Below, piece after piece: positions 16,996 through 26,075 of a stretch of DNA of 40,148 nucleotides. Made by a program: the position numbers and the translations under genes. Within the stretch, counting starts at the first letter, position 1. The number at the start of each line of letters is the position of its first letter. The stretch comes from an uncultured Verrucomicrobiales bacterium. Its GTDB lineage: Bacteria; Verrucomicrobiota; Verrucomicrobiia; Verrucomicrobiales; Akkermansiaceae. The stretch spans positions 1 through 40,148 of the forward strand of contig CALFBI010000015.1 of assembly GCA_937951675.1 (NCBI GenBank), written 5' to 3'. Under the pieces are notes generated by a model. The model did not search any database. It worked only from the letters and a program-made list of their open reading frames with translations, and had not been told where the DNA came from.

Positions 16996-17790
16996 TTACA
17001 ATATGGAGGCATATTTTTTCAAAGCTCGGCTCAAATCATTAGGATACTGATACCCTAATCGATACGCCACTTCCTTAAGAAGGAGGCCTTCCTCTCTCAG
17101 TAATCTATTTGCTTCGAGCATTTTATGATTTTGGATAAATTGCCGAGGAGATTGTTGATGATGATGGCGAAACATTCGCAATAAGCTATTGGGGGAAATT
17201 CGTAGATAATCACACAAACATTCTACAGGCTGCGAAAGATGTAAATTCTCTCTGATCCAATCTTCAGCAAGTTGCATCCGCCGTGACTCACGGTCTTCGC
17301 GGGAAGGGGTTTGAATGGATCGAAGCAGCAAAATCTCTAAATGATCACGTAATGACCTAAAGCTTTGATCACTATAACAATCAGGAGCACTGACTTCCTG
17401 GCAACATTGATCATGGATTCTTGTGAAATCAGTGCGTAATTTCGCACTGATGGTATGATGCAGCGCGCCTTTTCCAAAAAAGCTCAATAAATCATCTCTT
17501 GGTGGGTTTTTCCAAATCCAAACCCTTAACTCACAACGCTCTCCAGTCTGATGACTCAAAGAAAAAGTCCCCGGAGCAGTGAGTAAAACCTCTCCTTTCT
17601 TTAAGATAAGCTGCTGATTGTCTCCCCTCCATCGCACTGTTCCCGAAAGTAGAATCGTTACACTCCAGCCTTTTTTAAAATGAGGATAAAGAGGATGTTT
17701 TGCAAAATCACGCTCTCCCCACCCCAAATAGAGAAGGTCGTGATAATCATGATCTGATTTCCAATTAGGCCGCCCTGGAGCAGGGCTCAT
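16996..17790 (-). CDS. AraC-family transcriptional regulator
   Basis: This DNA-binding regulator has a cupin-like ligand domain (about residues 30-110; GWSVTILLSGTVRWRG, LILKKGEVLLTAPGTF). Its C-terminal double helix-turn-helix is of AraC type: QPVECLCDYLRISPNSLLRMF, PRQFIQNHKMLEANRLL, LLKEVAYRLGYQYPNDLSRAL. I chose the ATG at 17790 (264 residues), which has GGAG eight bases upstream. The longest frame starts at a TTG at 17865 and adds 25 residues with little support. It is divergent from the dehydrogenase operon, 114 bases away, so it probably senses a sugar or sugar acid and controls that operon. Confidence 0.85.
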   Translation of the reverse strand: MSPAPGRPNWKSDHDYHDLLYLGWGERDFAKHPLYPHFKKGWSVTILLSGTVRWRGDNQQLILKKGEVLLTAPGTFSLSHQTGERCELRVWIWKNPPRDDLLSFFGKGALHHTISAKLRTDFTRIHDQCCQEVSAPDCYSDQSFRSLRDHLEILLLRSIQTPSREDRESRRMQLAEDWIRENLHLSQPVECLCDYLRISPNSLLRMFRHHHQQSPRQFIQNHKMLEANRLLREEGLLLKEVAYRLGYQYPNDLSRALKKYASIL

Positions 17791-17873
17791 AATTTTTTCT
17801 CCAGAATGACTCATGCATAGCATTTTACGCCAAACGAAAAAATAAGCTACCTCTATTCGCTCCAAATAATGGA

Positions 17874-17894
17874 TTTATGAAATAGCTTCATAAA
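17874..17894. promoter_or_regulatory. Inverted repeat in the regulator-dehydrogenase intergenic region, candidate operator
   Basis: TTTATGAA and TTCATAAA are exact complements separated by five bases (21 bases total), ending 10 bases before the dehydrogenase start codon. AraC-family proteins more often use direct repeats, so a different regulator or a leader hairpin that occludes the start is also possible. Confidence 0.4.
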
Positions 17895-17904
17895 CTAATA
17901 CCAT

Positions 17905-18927
17905 ATGAAAGCTTTCCAAATCACCTCCCCTCTCCAATCTGCGATGGTCGAGGTTAGTCAGCCCACTTTACAAGCGAACGAAGTTCTTCTCAAAGTCGAA
18001 AGAGTCGGGCTTTGCGGTTCTGACCTCAATACTTACCGAGGTAAAAACCCTCTCGTCTCCTTTCCCCGTATCCCAGGGCATGAAATCGCAGCAACGATTC
18101 TTAAAATCGGAACCGAAGTGACTGGAGATTTCACTATTGGGAGCCTCGTCACCGTGCTTCCTTATACGGCATGTGGAAAATGCGCTGGTTGCGAGGCCAA
18201 TCGGCCTAATGCTTGCACGCATAACCAAACTTTGGGGGTTCAACGTGATGGATCCATTACAGAATACTTAGTTGTTCCGGAAGAAAAAGTCATCACTGCG
18301 GCAGGCCTTTCCTCCGCTCAACTAGCTCTTGTCGAACCTCTTGCGGTAGGATTTCACGCCGTGCGACGCGCTAGAATTCAAGATCAAGAGAGCGTGCTCG
18401 TCTTTGGCTGTGGCATGATTGGCCTTGGGGTCATTGCGGCAGCTTCTCGCCACAAAGCCACTATAATCGCAGTTGATATTGATGATAAAAAGCTTGAACG
18501 AGCTCGATCAATGGGAGCGACTCATACCATCAATGCCGCTACTGAAAACGTCGAAGAACAAGTCCGCTCACTTACCGATCAACATGGAGCGCATGTCACG
18601 ATCGAAGCGGTAGGTCTCCCCCAGACCCTGTTACAGTGTGTCGATCTGGTGCGAAACGCGGGACGGATTGTTTACATTGGTTATTCCGCCACACCTGTCG
18701 AATACGAAACAAAACACCTCCTCCTGAAAGAAGTTGACCTCATGGGGTCTCGCGGTGCAACGCGCCAAGACTTTGATGACGTAATCACTTACCTCTCAGA
18801 TACGGACCATCCTATTGAGCAGACTATCACGCAGACTTACTCATTTGAAGAGTCCAACCAGGCTATTGAATTCTGGCACCAAAATCCTGACCAAGTCACC
18901 AAAATCCAAATCATTTTTCCTTCTTAA
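17905..18927 (+). CDS. Zinc-dependent medium-chain alcohol (polyol/sugar-acid) dehydrogenase
   Basis: This NAD(P)-dependent MDR-family dehydrogenase of 340 residues oxidises a secondary alcohol, probably of a sugar, polyol or sugar acid. Catalytic zinc ligands are the Cys of GLCGSDLNTYRG (about residue 37) and the His of IPGHEIAA. The structural zinc uses the four Cys of CGKCAGCEANRPNAC (about residues 91-105). The nucleotide-binding fold is VLVFGCGMIGLGVIAAASR, with Asp in AVDIDDKKLERA favouring NAD. It most resembles L-threonine, sorbitol and L-galactonate-type dehydrogenases. The dehydratase gene follows after 21 bases, so the product is likely a keto acid or acid in the same pathway. Confidence 0.85.
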   Translation: MKAFQITSPLQSAMVEVSQPTLQANEVLLKVERVGLCGSDLNTYRGKNPLVSFPRIPGHEIAATILKIGTEVTGDFTIGSLVTVLPYTACGKCAGCEANRPNACTHNQTLGVQRDGSITEYLVVPEEKVITAAGLSSAQLALVEPLAVGFHAVRRARIQDQESVLVFGCGMIGLGVIAAASRHKATIIAVDIDDKKLERARSMGATHTINAATENVEEQVRSLTDQHGAHVTIEAVGLPQTLLQCVDLVRNAGRIVYIGYSATPVEYETKHLLLKEVDLMGSRGATRQDFDDVITYLSDTDHPIEQTITQTYSFEESNQAIEFWHQNPDQVTKIQIIFPS

Positions 18928-18948
18928 TCCTCTCAGCTTTTATTCAAA

Positions 18949-20058
18949 ATGAAAATCACACACCTTGAACCTTTTATTATTCACGCTCCCGTCACTCGTG
19001 GAGGTGTTTCAGATAGCACTCACTCACTCACGCATTGGGGAGCCCCAGGCGTCATCATTCATACCGATACCGGACTACGGGGCTTCGGTTACACCGGAAC
19101 TCATGCCCACCTCCCCTCCGACCGCTTAATCACCGAGTGTATCACCGAGAGTTATGGCCCGCTCTTGATTGGAGAAGACCCGATCGAAGTGCGAGGTCTC
19201 TGGAGTAAAATGATCAACCACTCCGAAACCCAGTGGGTTGGCAGAGCCGGTATTACACAACTCGCCATTTCTGCGATTGACCTCGCTCTTTGGGACCTCA
19301 AAGCCAAGGCTCTTCAACTACCACTCTGGAAAGTGTTAGGCGGATCTCCGAAAGAAGTTGAGGCTTATAACACAGACGGAGGATGGCTCAATTTTTCTCA
19401 AGAACAACTTGTAGAAGATTGCCTCAAAATGACGAAAGAAGAAGGCTACCGGTCTATCAAACTCAAAGTAGGAAAAGATAATCTCCGCGAAGATTACCGC
19501 CGAGTAAGTGCGGTCCGAGAGGCTGTCGGACCTGATGTCGATATTATGATCGATGCCAATGGACGCTGGACTCTTCCCAAAGCTTTACGTGCTGTCGAGA
19601 TGATGAAAGAACTCGATATCGTATGGGTCGAAGAACCTATCTCTTTTGATGATGTCGAAGGTCACCGCCAGTTGGCCTCAAAATCACCGATTCCGATTGC
19701 CCTTGGAGAGCAGCTTTATAGCTCTGACCACTTCCAGCAATTCATTCACCGCCAAGCGGTTCATTTCGTGCAAGCTGATGCCGTCCGCTTAGCCGGTATC
19801 ACTGAATGGTGGCAGGTTGCTGAGCTCGCTCACAGTTACCGACTTCCGGTTGTATCTCATGTGGGCGACATGTGCCAAGTTCACCTTCAGCTGGCTATTG
19901 CTCACCCTTCTTGCTCGCTTCTTGAATTCATTCCTTGGCTGCAACCGTGGATGAAACACCCAGTTGAAGTCCAACAAGGCTTCTACAAAGTGCCTCAGGA
20001 AATAGGGGCAGGCACCGAATTTTCACAAGAAGCGCTTGATTCTATTAACGTCATCTAA
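18949..20058 (+). CDS. Mandelate racemase/enolase-superfamily sugar-acid dehydratase
   Basis: This enolase-superfamily enzyme of 369 residues is predicted to dehydrate a sugar acid through an enolate held on Mg2+. The KxK acid/base motif is in YRSIKLKVGKDN (about residue 167). Metal ligands are Asp in IDANGRW, Glu in WVEEPIS and Glu in ALGEQLYS. The His-Asp dyad of the mandelate racemase subgroup is Asp in VQADAVRLAGIT and His in VVSHVGDMCQ. The C-terminal LLEFIPWLQPW segment is typical of galactarate/gluconate/rhamnonate-type dehydratases. The exact substrate cannot be read from sequence. It is the middle gene of the operon; the SDR gene follows after eight bases. Confidence 0.85.
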   Translation: MKITHLEPFIIHAPVTRGGVSDSTHSLTHWGAPGVIIHTDTGLRGFGYTGTHAHLPSDRLITECITESYGPLLIGEDPIEVRGLWSKMINHSETQWVGRAGITQLAISAIDLALWDLKAKALQLPLWKVLGGSPKEVEAYNTDGGWLNFSQEQLVEDCLKMTKEEGYRSIKLKVGKDNLREDYRRVSAVREAVGPDVDIMIDANGRWTLPKALRAVEMMKELDIVWVEEPISFDDVEGHRQLASKSPIPIALGEQLYSSDHFQQFIHRQAVHFVQADAVRLAGITEWWQVAELAHSYRLPVVSHVGDMCQVHLQLAIAHPSCSLLEFIPWLQPWMKHPVEVQQGFYKVPQEIGAGTEFSQEALDSINVI

Positions 20059-20066
20059 CTGATAAG

Positions 20067-20825
20067 ATGCACATTGATTTATCTCAAGATACTGCGATTG
20101 TCACTGGTGGCGGAACAGGATTAGGCTTTGGAATCGCGCAGTGCCTGGTCTCTGCTGGCGCTCAAGTCGTGATCACCGGAAGGCGTGAAGAGCCTCTCCG
20201 CTCGGCTCAGCAAAGCCTTGGTGAAGAATCCTGCCTCTATATGGTTGGCGATGTCACCTCTTCTTCTTTTAGAAAGGAACTCCTCTTATTCACTCAGAAT
20301 ACCGCCCGTCAGCCACTTTCCATTCTCATCAATAACGCTGGAAATCATCTTAAAAAACCAGCCGAAGAAGTCACTGATTCTGAATTTCAATCCGTCATGG
20401 AGACCCATGTGAATGCTGGTTTCGCTCTCGCTCGAGACTCTTTCCCTATCATGAAAGAACAACAACGAGGACACATTGTCTTTTTAGCCTCGATGGCTTC
20501 TTATCTGGGAGTTCCTCAAGTCTCTGCTTACACTGCGGCTAAATGCGCTGTGGTGGGGCTTACTCGAGCATTAGCATCCGAGTGGTCAAGCGATCAGGTC
20601 CGAGTGAACGCGATTGCTCCGGGTTGGATTGACTCCCCGATGCTCCAAAAAGCTCTTTCAGGAGATCAACAACGACGTGATAAAATCTTAGGGCGCACTC
20701 CAATGAACTGCTTTGGGGAAGCCTCTGATATAGGAACTGCCATTACCTTTTTCTCCTCTCATCACGCCAAATTCATTACGGGACAGGTTCTCCCTGTTGA
20801 TGGAGGCGCTAGTATTGGTTTTTAA
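20067..20825 (+). CDS. SDR-family oxidoreductase (gluconate 5-dehydrogenase-like)
   Basis: This short-chain dehydrogenase of 252 residues is the last gene of the sugar-acid operon. It shows the nucleotide motif AIVTGGGTGLGFGIAQCL, ILINNAGNHLKKP, and catalytic Ser (FLASMASYLG) with Tyr/Lys in SAYTAAKCAVVGLTRALA. The C-terminal TGQVLPVDGGASIGF is the classical ending. Arg in TGRREEP after the second strand suggests NADP preference. Sequence alone places it near gluconate 5-dehydrogenase and 2-deoxy-D-gluconate 3-dehydrogenase proteins; the operon context agrees. Its last 17 bases overlap the convergent flavoprotein gene. Confidence 0.83.
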   Translation: MHIDLSQDTAIVTGGGTGLGFGIAQCLVSAGAQVVITGRREEPLRSAQQSLGEESCLYMVGDVTSSSFRKELLLFTQNTARQPLSILINNAGNHLKKPAEEVTDSEFQSVMETHVNAGFALARDSFPIMKEQQRGHIVFLASMASYLGVPQVSAYTAAKCAVVGLTRALASEWSSDQVRVNAIAPGWIDSPMLQKALSGDQQRRDKILGRTPMNCFGEASDIGTAITFFSSHHAKFITGQVLPVDGGASIGF

Positions 20826-21963
20826 GATCACACGCCGAATGATAAGGGACATGGAGACACTGATGAAGGCAGTCTTTCCATGCGCCTTTTGATTGCAACC
20901 CTCGGTGATGAAAAAACACAAGCTGAGCAACGCTTCTAAACCAAGGCTGAGAGAGCGCCCAGTCGTAGACCTGACCTTGAGGCTGAAAATGATCAAATCC
21001 CCACCTCATGACTTTTTTAGTATGATATTTCTCCACAAATGGTGCCAAAGATTGAGCCGGATTTTCAACATTCCCCTGGAACCAGCTTTCCAAAATCGGG
21101 CCCATTTTTTGACCCAATTCTAAAGAGGGATGAATCCCTCCTGCGGTTAAAGGAGATACCATACCTGCAGCATCCCCAAGTAACATTGCGTGAGAATGAT
21201 ACCAATTCTTCACCACTCCGCCGCACGGAATCAAACCGCCTCGGCGCCCTACTACTCGGGCTGATTTGAATGAAACAATTCGTTGAAGCTTTTCAATAAA
21301 TTGGGCCAAATGAGGCTGAGCTGGCTTTCGGCAAGCAAGCCCCACTTGCCAAACATCTCCCACTCCAGGAACGACCCATGCAATATATCCTGGTGCCAAA
21401 TGGGAATCGAGAAAAACATGCAAGTGGTCTTTCGATAAGCCCTCAAGCCCCTCATATTCTGCTTCTGCTCCTAATAGGAAGTTTTTATTCTGAGATAAAT
21501 TTAATCGCATCGCAATTTGGGAACGAGCTCCATCTGCTCCAATAAGGTAACCAGCTTTGTAATCACCCACTTGAACCCCTTTCTTCTTCATGCTCACCTC
21601 TCTGACTAGTTGCGACGTCTCAACCTTCGCTCCAGCTAATACCGCTTGATCACCCATCCACCTCATGAGCTCCGGAGTGTTTGTTGCCAAAAAATAATAA
21701 CCCTTCATTCCTAACTCAATTGAACTGAAATTAGGGCTATAGAGCTTCACTCCTGAAATTTTACGAGTGAGTTGCGGTGGCAGGTTTTTTAAAAGGTCTG
21801 CTTCTTTTACAAGAATTCCAGTGGTCCGAACCTGATCTCCTAAATCTTTTTTTCTTTCAAAAACAACCGTCTTCATTCCCCGGGAAGCACAAGACTGCGC
21901 TGCACTTAATCCCGCAAAACTTCCTCCTACAATCCCTACATCTATGCTCTTCACACAAATCAT
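20809..21963 (-). CDS. FAD-dependent oxidoreductase of the geranylgeranyl reductase family
   Basis: This flavoprotein of 384 residues has an N-terminal FAD fold (VGIVGGSFAGLSAAQSCAS, then Glu in VVFERKKDLG). The second FAD signature is MLLGDAAGMVSPLTAGGI (about residue 270), the pattern of geranylgeranyl reductases and p-hydroxybenzoate-type hydroxylases. CGGVVKNWYHSHAM in between also fits. Such enzymes reduce or hydroxylate isoprenoid chains of lipids, quinones or carotenoids; the substrate here is unknown. I chose the ATG at 21963, which has GAGGAG ten bases upstream; the longer frame adds six residues and lacks a site. It is divergent from the mechanosensitive-channel gene. Confidence 0.8.
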   Translation of the reverse strand: MICVKSIDVGIVGGSFAGLSAAQSCASRGMKTVVFERKKDLGDQVRTTGILVKEADLLKNLPPQLTRKISGVKLYSPNFSSIELGMKGYYFLATNTPELMRWMGDQAVLAGAKVETSQLVREVSMKKKGVQVGDYKAGYLIGADGARSQIAMRLNLSQNKNFLLGAEAEYEGLEGLSKDHLHVFLDSHLAPGYIAWVVPGVGDVWQVGLACRKPAQPHLAQFIEKLQRIVSFKSARVVGRRGGLIPCGGVVKNWYHSHAMLLGDAAGMVSPLTAGGIHPSLELGQKMGPILESWFQGNVENPAQSLAPFVEKYHTKKVMRWGFDHFQPQGQVYDWALSQPWFRSVAQLVFFHHRGLQSKGAWKDCLHQCLHVPYHSACDLKNQY

Positions 21964-22041
21964 TAGATTCTTACTCCTCATTAATTGTTCAATAAAAAAT
22001 CACATTGCGAGTATCCGTCTAAAAAGATAAGTTCTTCAATA

Positions 22042-23670
22042 ATGCTTTTGAGACTTTTTTTACTTCTTATTTTCACTCCTTATTTAGCTCTTGCTGAAGA
22101 GGCTCGCTCTCTTATCCCGACTGAGACACTCAATAGTCTGTCGGCCTCTTTTTCCGAGGCACGGGACGAAAAAAAGCTCCTCGAAAAAAAACTTCGCTCT
22201 CTTCGAGATGAAATCGCAAAAGAGCCCGTTAAAAGAGAACTTGAGGAAACAAACCTCAAAATCAACAGGCTCTTTACTCAATTTGAAAGGCTCTCTTCAG
22301 GCTTGAACGATGAAAAATGGAGCTCTCTGAATGAACAAGAATTCACTCTTTCAGACGAGGTGAACGAAATCCTCAAACCACTCATTCAAGAAATCAAAGA
22401 TGCGACTGAAAACCCGAGAGAAATTGAACGCGCTCGAACTGAAATCGATCTTTTAAACCGTAAAATTCAAGCCGCTCAAGAAGCTACTAAAAGATTAAAA
22501 AAAGTCCTCTCAATCACAGAACTCTCTAAAGAAAGTAAAAAACAGGCTCAAATACTCCTCTCTGAATGGGAAGAAAAAGTAGAAGAAGCGCAAAGCCAAC
22601 AGAAAGTTCTTCAGTTTGAACTTGATGAACGATCGAAACAAAAACGTTCTTTATTTCGTAAATCTTCTGCAACCATCCTCAAATTCTGCAAAACACGAGG
22701 GCTTAATATCCTCATGACCATTCTCTTTTCAGGGACTTTCTTTTTCGCCATTCATTTTATTCACCGTAGAATTAAGAAAAACGACCGGTATAAAAAAAGA
22801 AAAAAGGGCTCTTTCCAATCACGCCTGATCGACATGATCTTCATTACTGCGAAGATTTTTTTCCCTACTGTTATCGCCTTTCTTATTCTTTACGCGACAG
22901 GAGACTGGGTCCTCTTACTACTTCTTAGCCTCTTCATGCTAGGAGTCTTATGGAGTTTAAAAGACAAAGGCCTCTTTATCATGGAAAGGCTTGAAATACT
23001 TCTTAACTTAGGCCCCGTTCGAGAAGGCGAAAGAATCATCGTTCACGGAATTCCCTGGGAAGTAACCGAGCTCGGGATAGACTCTCGGCTCACTAACCCA
23101 GAGCTATCAGGGGGAGAACTGCATATGGAATTACGAGACTTAGTAAATCTACACTCCCGTAAATATTCCAATGATGAACCTTGGTTCCCCACCCAGAAAG
23201 GGGACTGGGTGATTTTATCAGACGAAACATATGGAAAAATTATTTGCCAAACCCCCGAACACGTTCAACTCATCAATCTTGGAGGTGCTCGTATCACTTA
23301 CCCCACCGGGGATTTCTTAACGCTTTCTCCTAAAAATTTATCGAAAAATTTCCGCGTCAACATGAGGTTTGGGATCGACTATCAATACCAAAAAATTTCC
23401 ACCTCTGAAGTTCCTTCCATATTCCGAGAAGCTCTTCAGCGTGAAATGGCTGAATTGGTCGGAAAAGAACACCTTGTTAACCTGAAGGTCGAATTTGCGG
23501 AAGCGGGCGCTTCATCTCTCGACTACGCCATTATCGCTGACTTCAAAGGCGAGATTGCCTCAAAATACCATGTCCTTCAGCGAGCGATTCATCGGGTCTG
23601 TGTGGATGTTTGTAATCGTGAAAATTGGGAAATCCCCTTCACGCAAATCACTGTTCATCAGGCCAAATAA
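22042..23670 (+). CDS. MscS-like mechanosensitive channel with N-terminal coiled coil and two beta domains
   Basis: This predicted inner-membrane channel or stretch sensor has 542 residues. A signal peptide (LLRLFLLLIFTPYLALA) leads into about 180 residues of Glu/Lys-rich coiled coil, expected in the periplasm, like the long N-terminal parts of MscK/YbiO. Three hydrophobic spans lie at about 220-320. The MscS beta domain appears twice: GPVREGERIIVHGIPWEVTE with about 30 following residues, then KGDWVILSDETYGKIICQT through YPTGDFLTLSPKNL, and finally an alpha/beta C-terminal domain. I chose the ATG at 22042 because it gives the signal peptide; the frame extends back to a TTG at 21985. Family assignment is good; gating is not testable here. 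Confidence 0.78.
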   Translation: MLLRLFLLLIFTPYLALAEEARSLIPTETLNSLSASFSEARDEKKLLEKKLRSLRDEIAKEPVKRELEETNLKINRLFTQFERLSSGLNDEKWSSLNEQEFTLSDEVNEILKPLIQEIKDATENPREIERARTEIDLLNRKIQAAQEATKRLKKVLSITELSKESKKQAQILLSEWEEKVEEAQSQQKVLQFELDERSKQKRSLFRKSSATILKFCKTRGLNILMTILFSGTFFFAIHFIHRRIKKNDRYKKRKKGSFQSRLIDMIFITAKIFFPTVIAFLILYATGDWVLLLLLSLFMLGVLWSLKDKGLFIMERLEILLNLGPVREGERIIVHGIPWEVTELGIDSRLTNPELSGGELHMELRDLVNLHSRKYSNDEPWFPTQKGDWVILSDETYGKIICQTPEHVQLINLGGARITYPTGDFLTLSPKNLSKNFRVNMRFGIDYQYQKISTSEVPSIFREALQREMAELVGKEHLVNLKVEFAEAGASSLDYAIIADFKGEIASKYHVLQRAIHRVCVDVCNRENWEIPFTQITVHQAK

Positions 23671-23680
23671 TCTGCCTCTA

Positions 23681-24184
23681 TTAACGTGTCATTAACTGCC
23701 TCAATTCCTGCTGAAAAGCATCAATATCTTCAGGACTTGGTTGATAGTTAGGATCTCCAGCATCGAGCCCTAGACGCCCCATTTCGTCAAGATTCCATGA
23801 GGCCTTCACGCCATCACTAAAAACAACTTTCCCGCTCACTAAAGCGCCAGGACGAACGATTTCGTCTATAGTGACAGTAACATTGGATATTTTAGGAGGA
23901 AGTAATTCGAGATCATCCTCCGTATAAGAACCTTTTTCGGCCGCAGGAGGCGCACTCTCAGGCGTCTCTTCCGGAACCGGTTCAGCTTCTTTTTTCGGTT
24001 TTTCCTCAAGGTTTTTAATCTCAAGGGCGAGGTCCGTCGCCATGAAACGAGTATCCATGTAGGTAATGTTCATTTGGAACTCTTCCTTCATTTTCTTCTG
24101 AAGATCATTCAGCTGAAGTCCTTCTTGAGCCCACTGATGGAGCTGCTGTTTCTGGTCTTCACTGAGTTGTGATATGGAAAACAT
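23681..24184 (-). CDS. Conserved hypothetical protein with N-terminal helical and C-terminal beta domain
   Basis: This 167-residue protein (from the ATG at 24184; the frame continues upstream into the hisC end) begins with SEDQKQQLHQWAQEGLQLN and LQKKMKEEF, a helix-turn-helix-like pair that may bind nucleic acid or protein. A Pro/Glu-rich linker (about residues 60-90) joins it to a C-terminal domain (VTVTIDEIVRPGALVSGKVVFSDG) with a beta-sandwich look, ending in PSPEDIDAFQQELRQLM. I do not recognise a named family. It is co-directional with ubiE and hisC and starts 34 bases after the hisC stop, so it is probably the last gene of that operon. Confidence 0.65.
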   Translation of the reverse strand: MFSISQLSEDQKQQLHQWAQEGLQLNDLQKKMKEEFQMNITYMDTRFMATDLALEIKNLEEKPKKEAEPVPEETPESAPPAAEKGSYTEDDLELLPPKISNVTVTIDEIVRPGALVSGKVVFSDGVKASWNLDEMGRLGLDAGDPNYQPSPEDIDAFQQELRQLMTR

Positions 24185-24218
24185 AATAATAAAGTCGTTA
24201 AATAATTTGAGATTGATC

Positions 24219-25310
24219 TTACAGAACTTGGTCAAGGACCTCTAAACAGCGCTCATTCTGCTCCGGAGTTCCTACTGAAATCCGAACCCACTCTGGTAAT
24301 TTATATCCTCGCATCGCTCGGATAATAACCCCCTGCTTCAACATTTCAGAAAAAACACGATCACCATCTCCTACTTTTACTAATACAAAGTTAGCATAGC
24401 TTGGAACAAATTCCATTCCCCGCTCCTCAAAAGCATTTTGAAAAAAATCAAGTCCTACGGTATTATTTTGAACTGTCGCGTCGATATGAGCGGTATCATT
24501 AATGGCGGCTAATGCTGCAGCTTGAGCTACGGCATTGGTATTAAATGGCTGTCGAGACTTTTGAAGTAATGCCGCCACATCAGCCCCGGCAAGCCCATAA
24601 CCAATTCTTAATCCAGCGAGACCTTGTGCTTTCGAAAACGTCCTCATGACAACTACATTCCGATTTTCTCGCACGAACTTAACCGTATCTGGAGCTTTTT
24701 CTCCTAAAAACTCATAATAAGCTTCATCAAAAACAACAATCACATGATCAGGAACCCGCTCCATGAGGCGATCAATCTCTTGCTGACCTACTAAGGTCCC
24801 TGTCGGGTTATTGGGATTAGCAATAAAAAGAAGCCTCGTTTCTGGCGTAATGGCATCTGCCATCGCTTCTAAATCATGAACAAAACCAGGGTCCGGCACT
24901 TGAATATACTTTGCCCCAAAAAGGGTCGCCATCAACTGATACACAACGAACGCATGCTCTGCGGCGATAAGCGACGCCTTTGGGTTAAGAAAGCTATGAC
25001 AAAGAAGTTCGATGATCTCATTCGAGCCATTTCCTAAAATCACTTGGCTTTGCTCGACTTGAAACTTTTCCGCGAGCGCGCTCCGGAGCTGATACCCTCC
25101 TCCATCTGGATAAATATGAGCCTGCGACATGACTTTTTGGATCGCGATCTGGGCTTGTGGCGAAGGTCCTAGAGGGTTTTCATTACTAGCAAGCTTCACA
25201 ATTTTATCCGGATCTAAACCAAGCTCACGCGCGGTTTCTTCGATCGGCTTCCCTGGCTCATAAGCAACAAGGTCACAGATAAACTGATTGGCATATCCCT
25301 GAATTGACAT
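24219..25310 (-). CDS. hisC: Histidinol-phosphate aminotransferase HisC
   Basis: This PLP-dependent aminotransferase (fold type I, 363 residues) of histidine synthesis converts imidazole acetol phosphate and glutamate to histidinol phosphate. Signatures are LASNENPLGPSP near the N-terminus, YPDGGGYQLRSALAEKF, FIANPNNPTGTLV with the PLP-contacting Asn, VVFDEAYYEF, and the Schiff-base lysine in RTFSKAQGLAGLRIGYGLA. The C-terminal VRISVGTPEQNERCLEVL contributes the substrate-binding Arg. It sits between ubiE (48 bases upstream) and a hypothetical gene and not with other his genes. Use on aromatic amino acids is possible in this family. Confidence 0.92.
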   Translation of the reverse strand: MSIQGYANQFICDLVAYEPGKPIEETARELGLDPDKIVKLASNENPLGPSPQAQIAIQKVMSQAHIYPDGGGYQLRSALAEKFQVEQSQVILGNGSNEIIELLCHSFLNPKASLIAAEHAFVVYQLMATLFGAKYIQVPDPGFVHDLEAMADAITPETRLLFIANPNNPTGTLVGQQEIDRLMERVPDHVIVVFDEAYYEFLGEKAPDTVKFVRENRNVVVMRTFSKAQGLAGLRIGYGLAGADVAALLQKSRQPFNTNAVAQAAALAAINDTAHIDATVQNNTVGLDFFQNAFEERGMEFVPSYANFVLVKVGDGDRVFSEMLKQGVIIRAMRGYKLPEWVRISVGTPEQNERCLEVLDQVL

Positions 25311-25358
25311 GTGATTAATTTAGAAGAAATGACTCACTTGGCAAACTCCGAGTCAGCC

Positions 25359-26033
25359 TCATTTCTTGATTCCAATATAAATGGAAGCAATTCCAAATGA
25401 AAGCGGGATCCACTTCACCTGTTCGTAGCCGGTTTGCTCAAAACGCTCGATCATCTGCGCCCCGCTAGGAAATGCTTCGATCGATTCAGCTAAGTATTCA
25501 TAAGCATCGGGTTGACCTGTTAAAAAACCCGCTAATTTAGGCAAAACGTGATTCAAATATTGAGCATAAACCTTGCCCAAGGTTCCTTTTGGCAAAGAAA
25601 AATCAAGCACAAGTAATCTTCCTCCTGTCTTGGTCACTCTTCCCATTTCTCTTAACCCCTTATTGAGGTCTGACATATTACGAAGTCCAAAAGCGACCGT
25701 TGTCAGATCATACTGCTCATCCTCGAAAGGAAGCTTTAAAGCATCCGCAACCTGAGTCTTCTCTACTCCTCGTGATGAGGCATGAGAAAGCATTTCAGCA
25801 CAAAAATCTGTCGCGAGTAATTCAGCCTCTGGACACACTTTTTGAAGCTCTAATGCTAAATCTCCCGTGCCACTGGCGACATCTAAAATCTTCTGAGGGT
25901 TCCATGGTTTTACTAACCGGCCTACTTTTCGACGCCACAAAATATCAGTGCCTGCACTCAGCACATGATTTGTCATCACATAGCGGTCAGCTATTCTAGC
26001 AAAAGCATCACGAACAAATTCAGCGTCGGGCAT
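25359..26033 (-). CDS. ubiE: Demethylmenaquinone methyltransferase UbiE/MenG
   Basis: This SAM-dependent C-methyltransferase performs the last step of menaquinone synthesis. Its 224 residues contain the UbiE signature start (VRDAFARIADRYVMTNHVLS and DILWRRKV), the SAM motif KILDVASGTGDLALELQK, and the diagnostic TVAFGLRNMSDLNKGLREMGRV. The C-terminal SIEAFPSGAQMIERFEQTGY also fits. I infer menaquinone rather than ubiquinone because of the quinol-dependent DmsC-type anchor in this window and the likely phylum. It is the first gene of a three-gene minus-strand unit with hisC. Confidence 0.9.
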   Translation of the reverse strand: MPDAEFVRDAFARIADRYVMTNHVLSAGTDILWRRKVGRLVKPWNPQKILDVASGTGDLALELQKVCPEAELLATDFCAEMLSHASSRGVEKTQVADALKLPFEDEQYDLTTVAFGLRNMSDLNKGLREMGRVTKTGGRLLVLDFSLPKGTLGKVYAQYLNHVLPKLAGFLTGQPDAYEYLAESIEAFPSGAQMIERFEQTGYEQVKWIPLSFGIASIYIGIKK

Positions 26034-26075
26034 ATGAGATTCTAAGTGTGGTTTTACAGATCGTCCAATCCTAAG

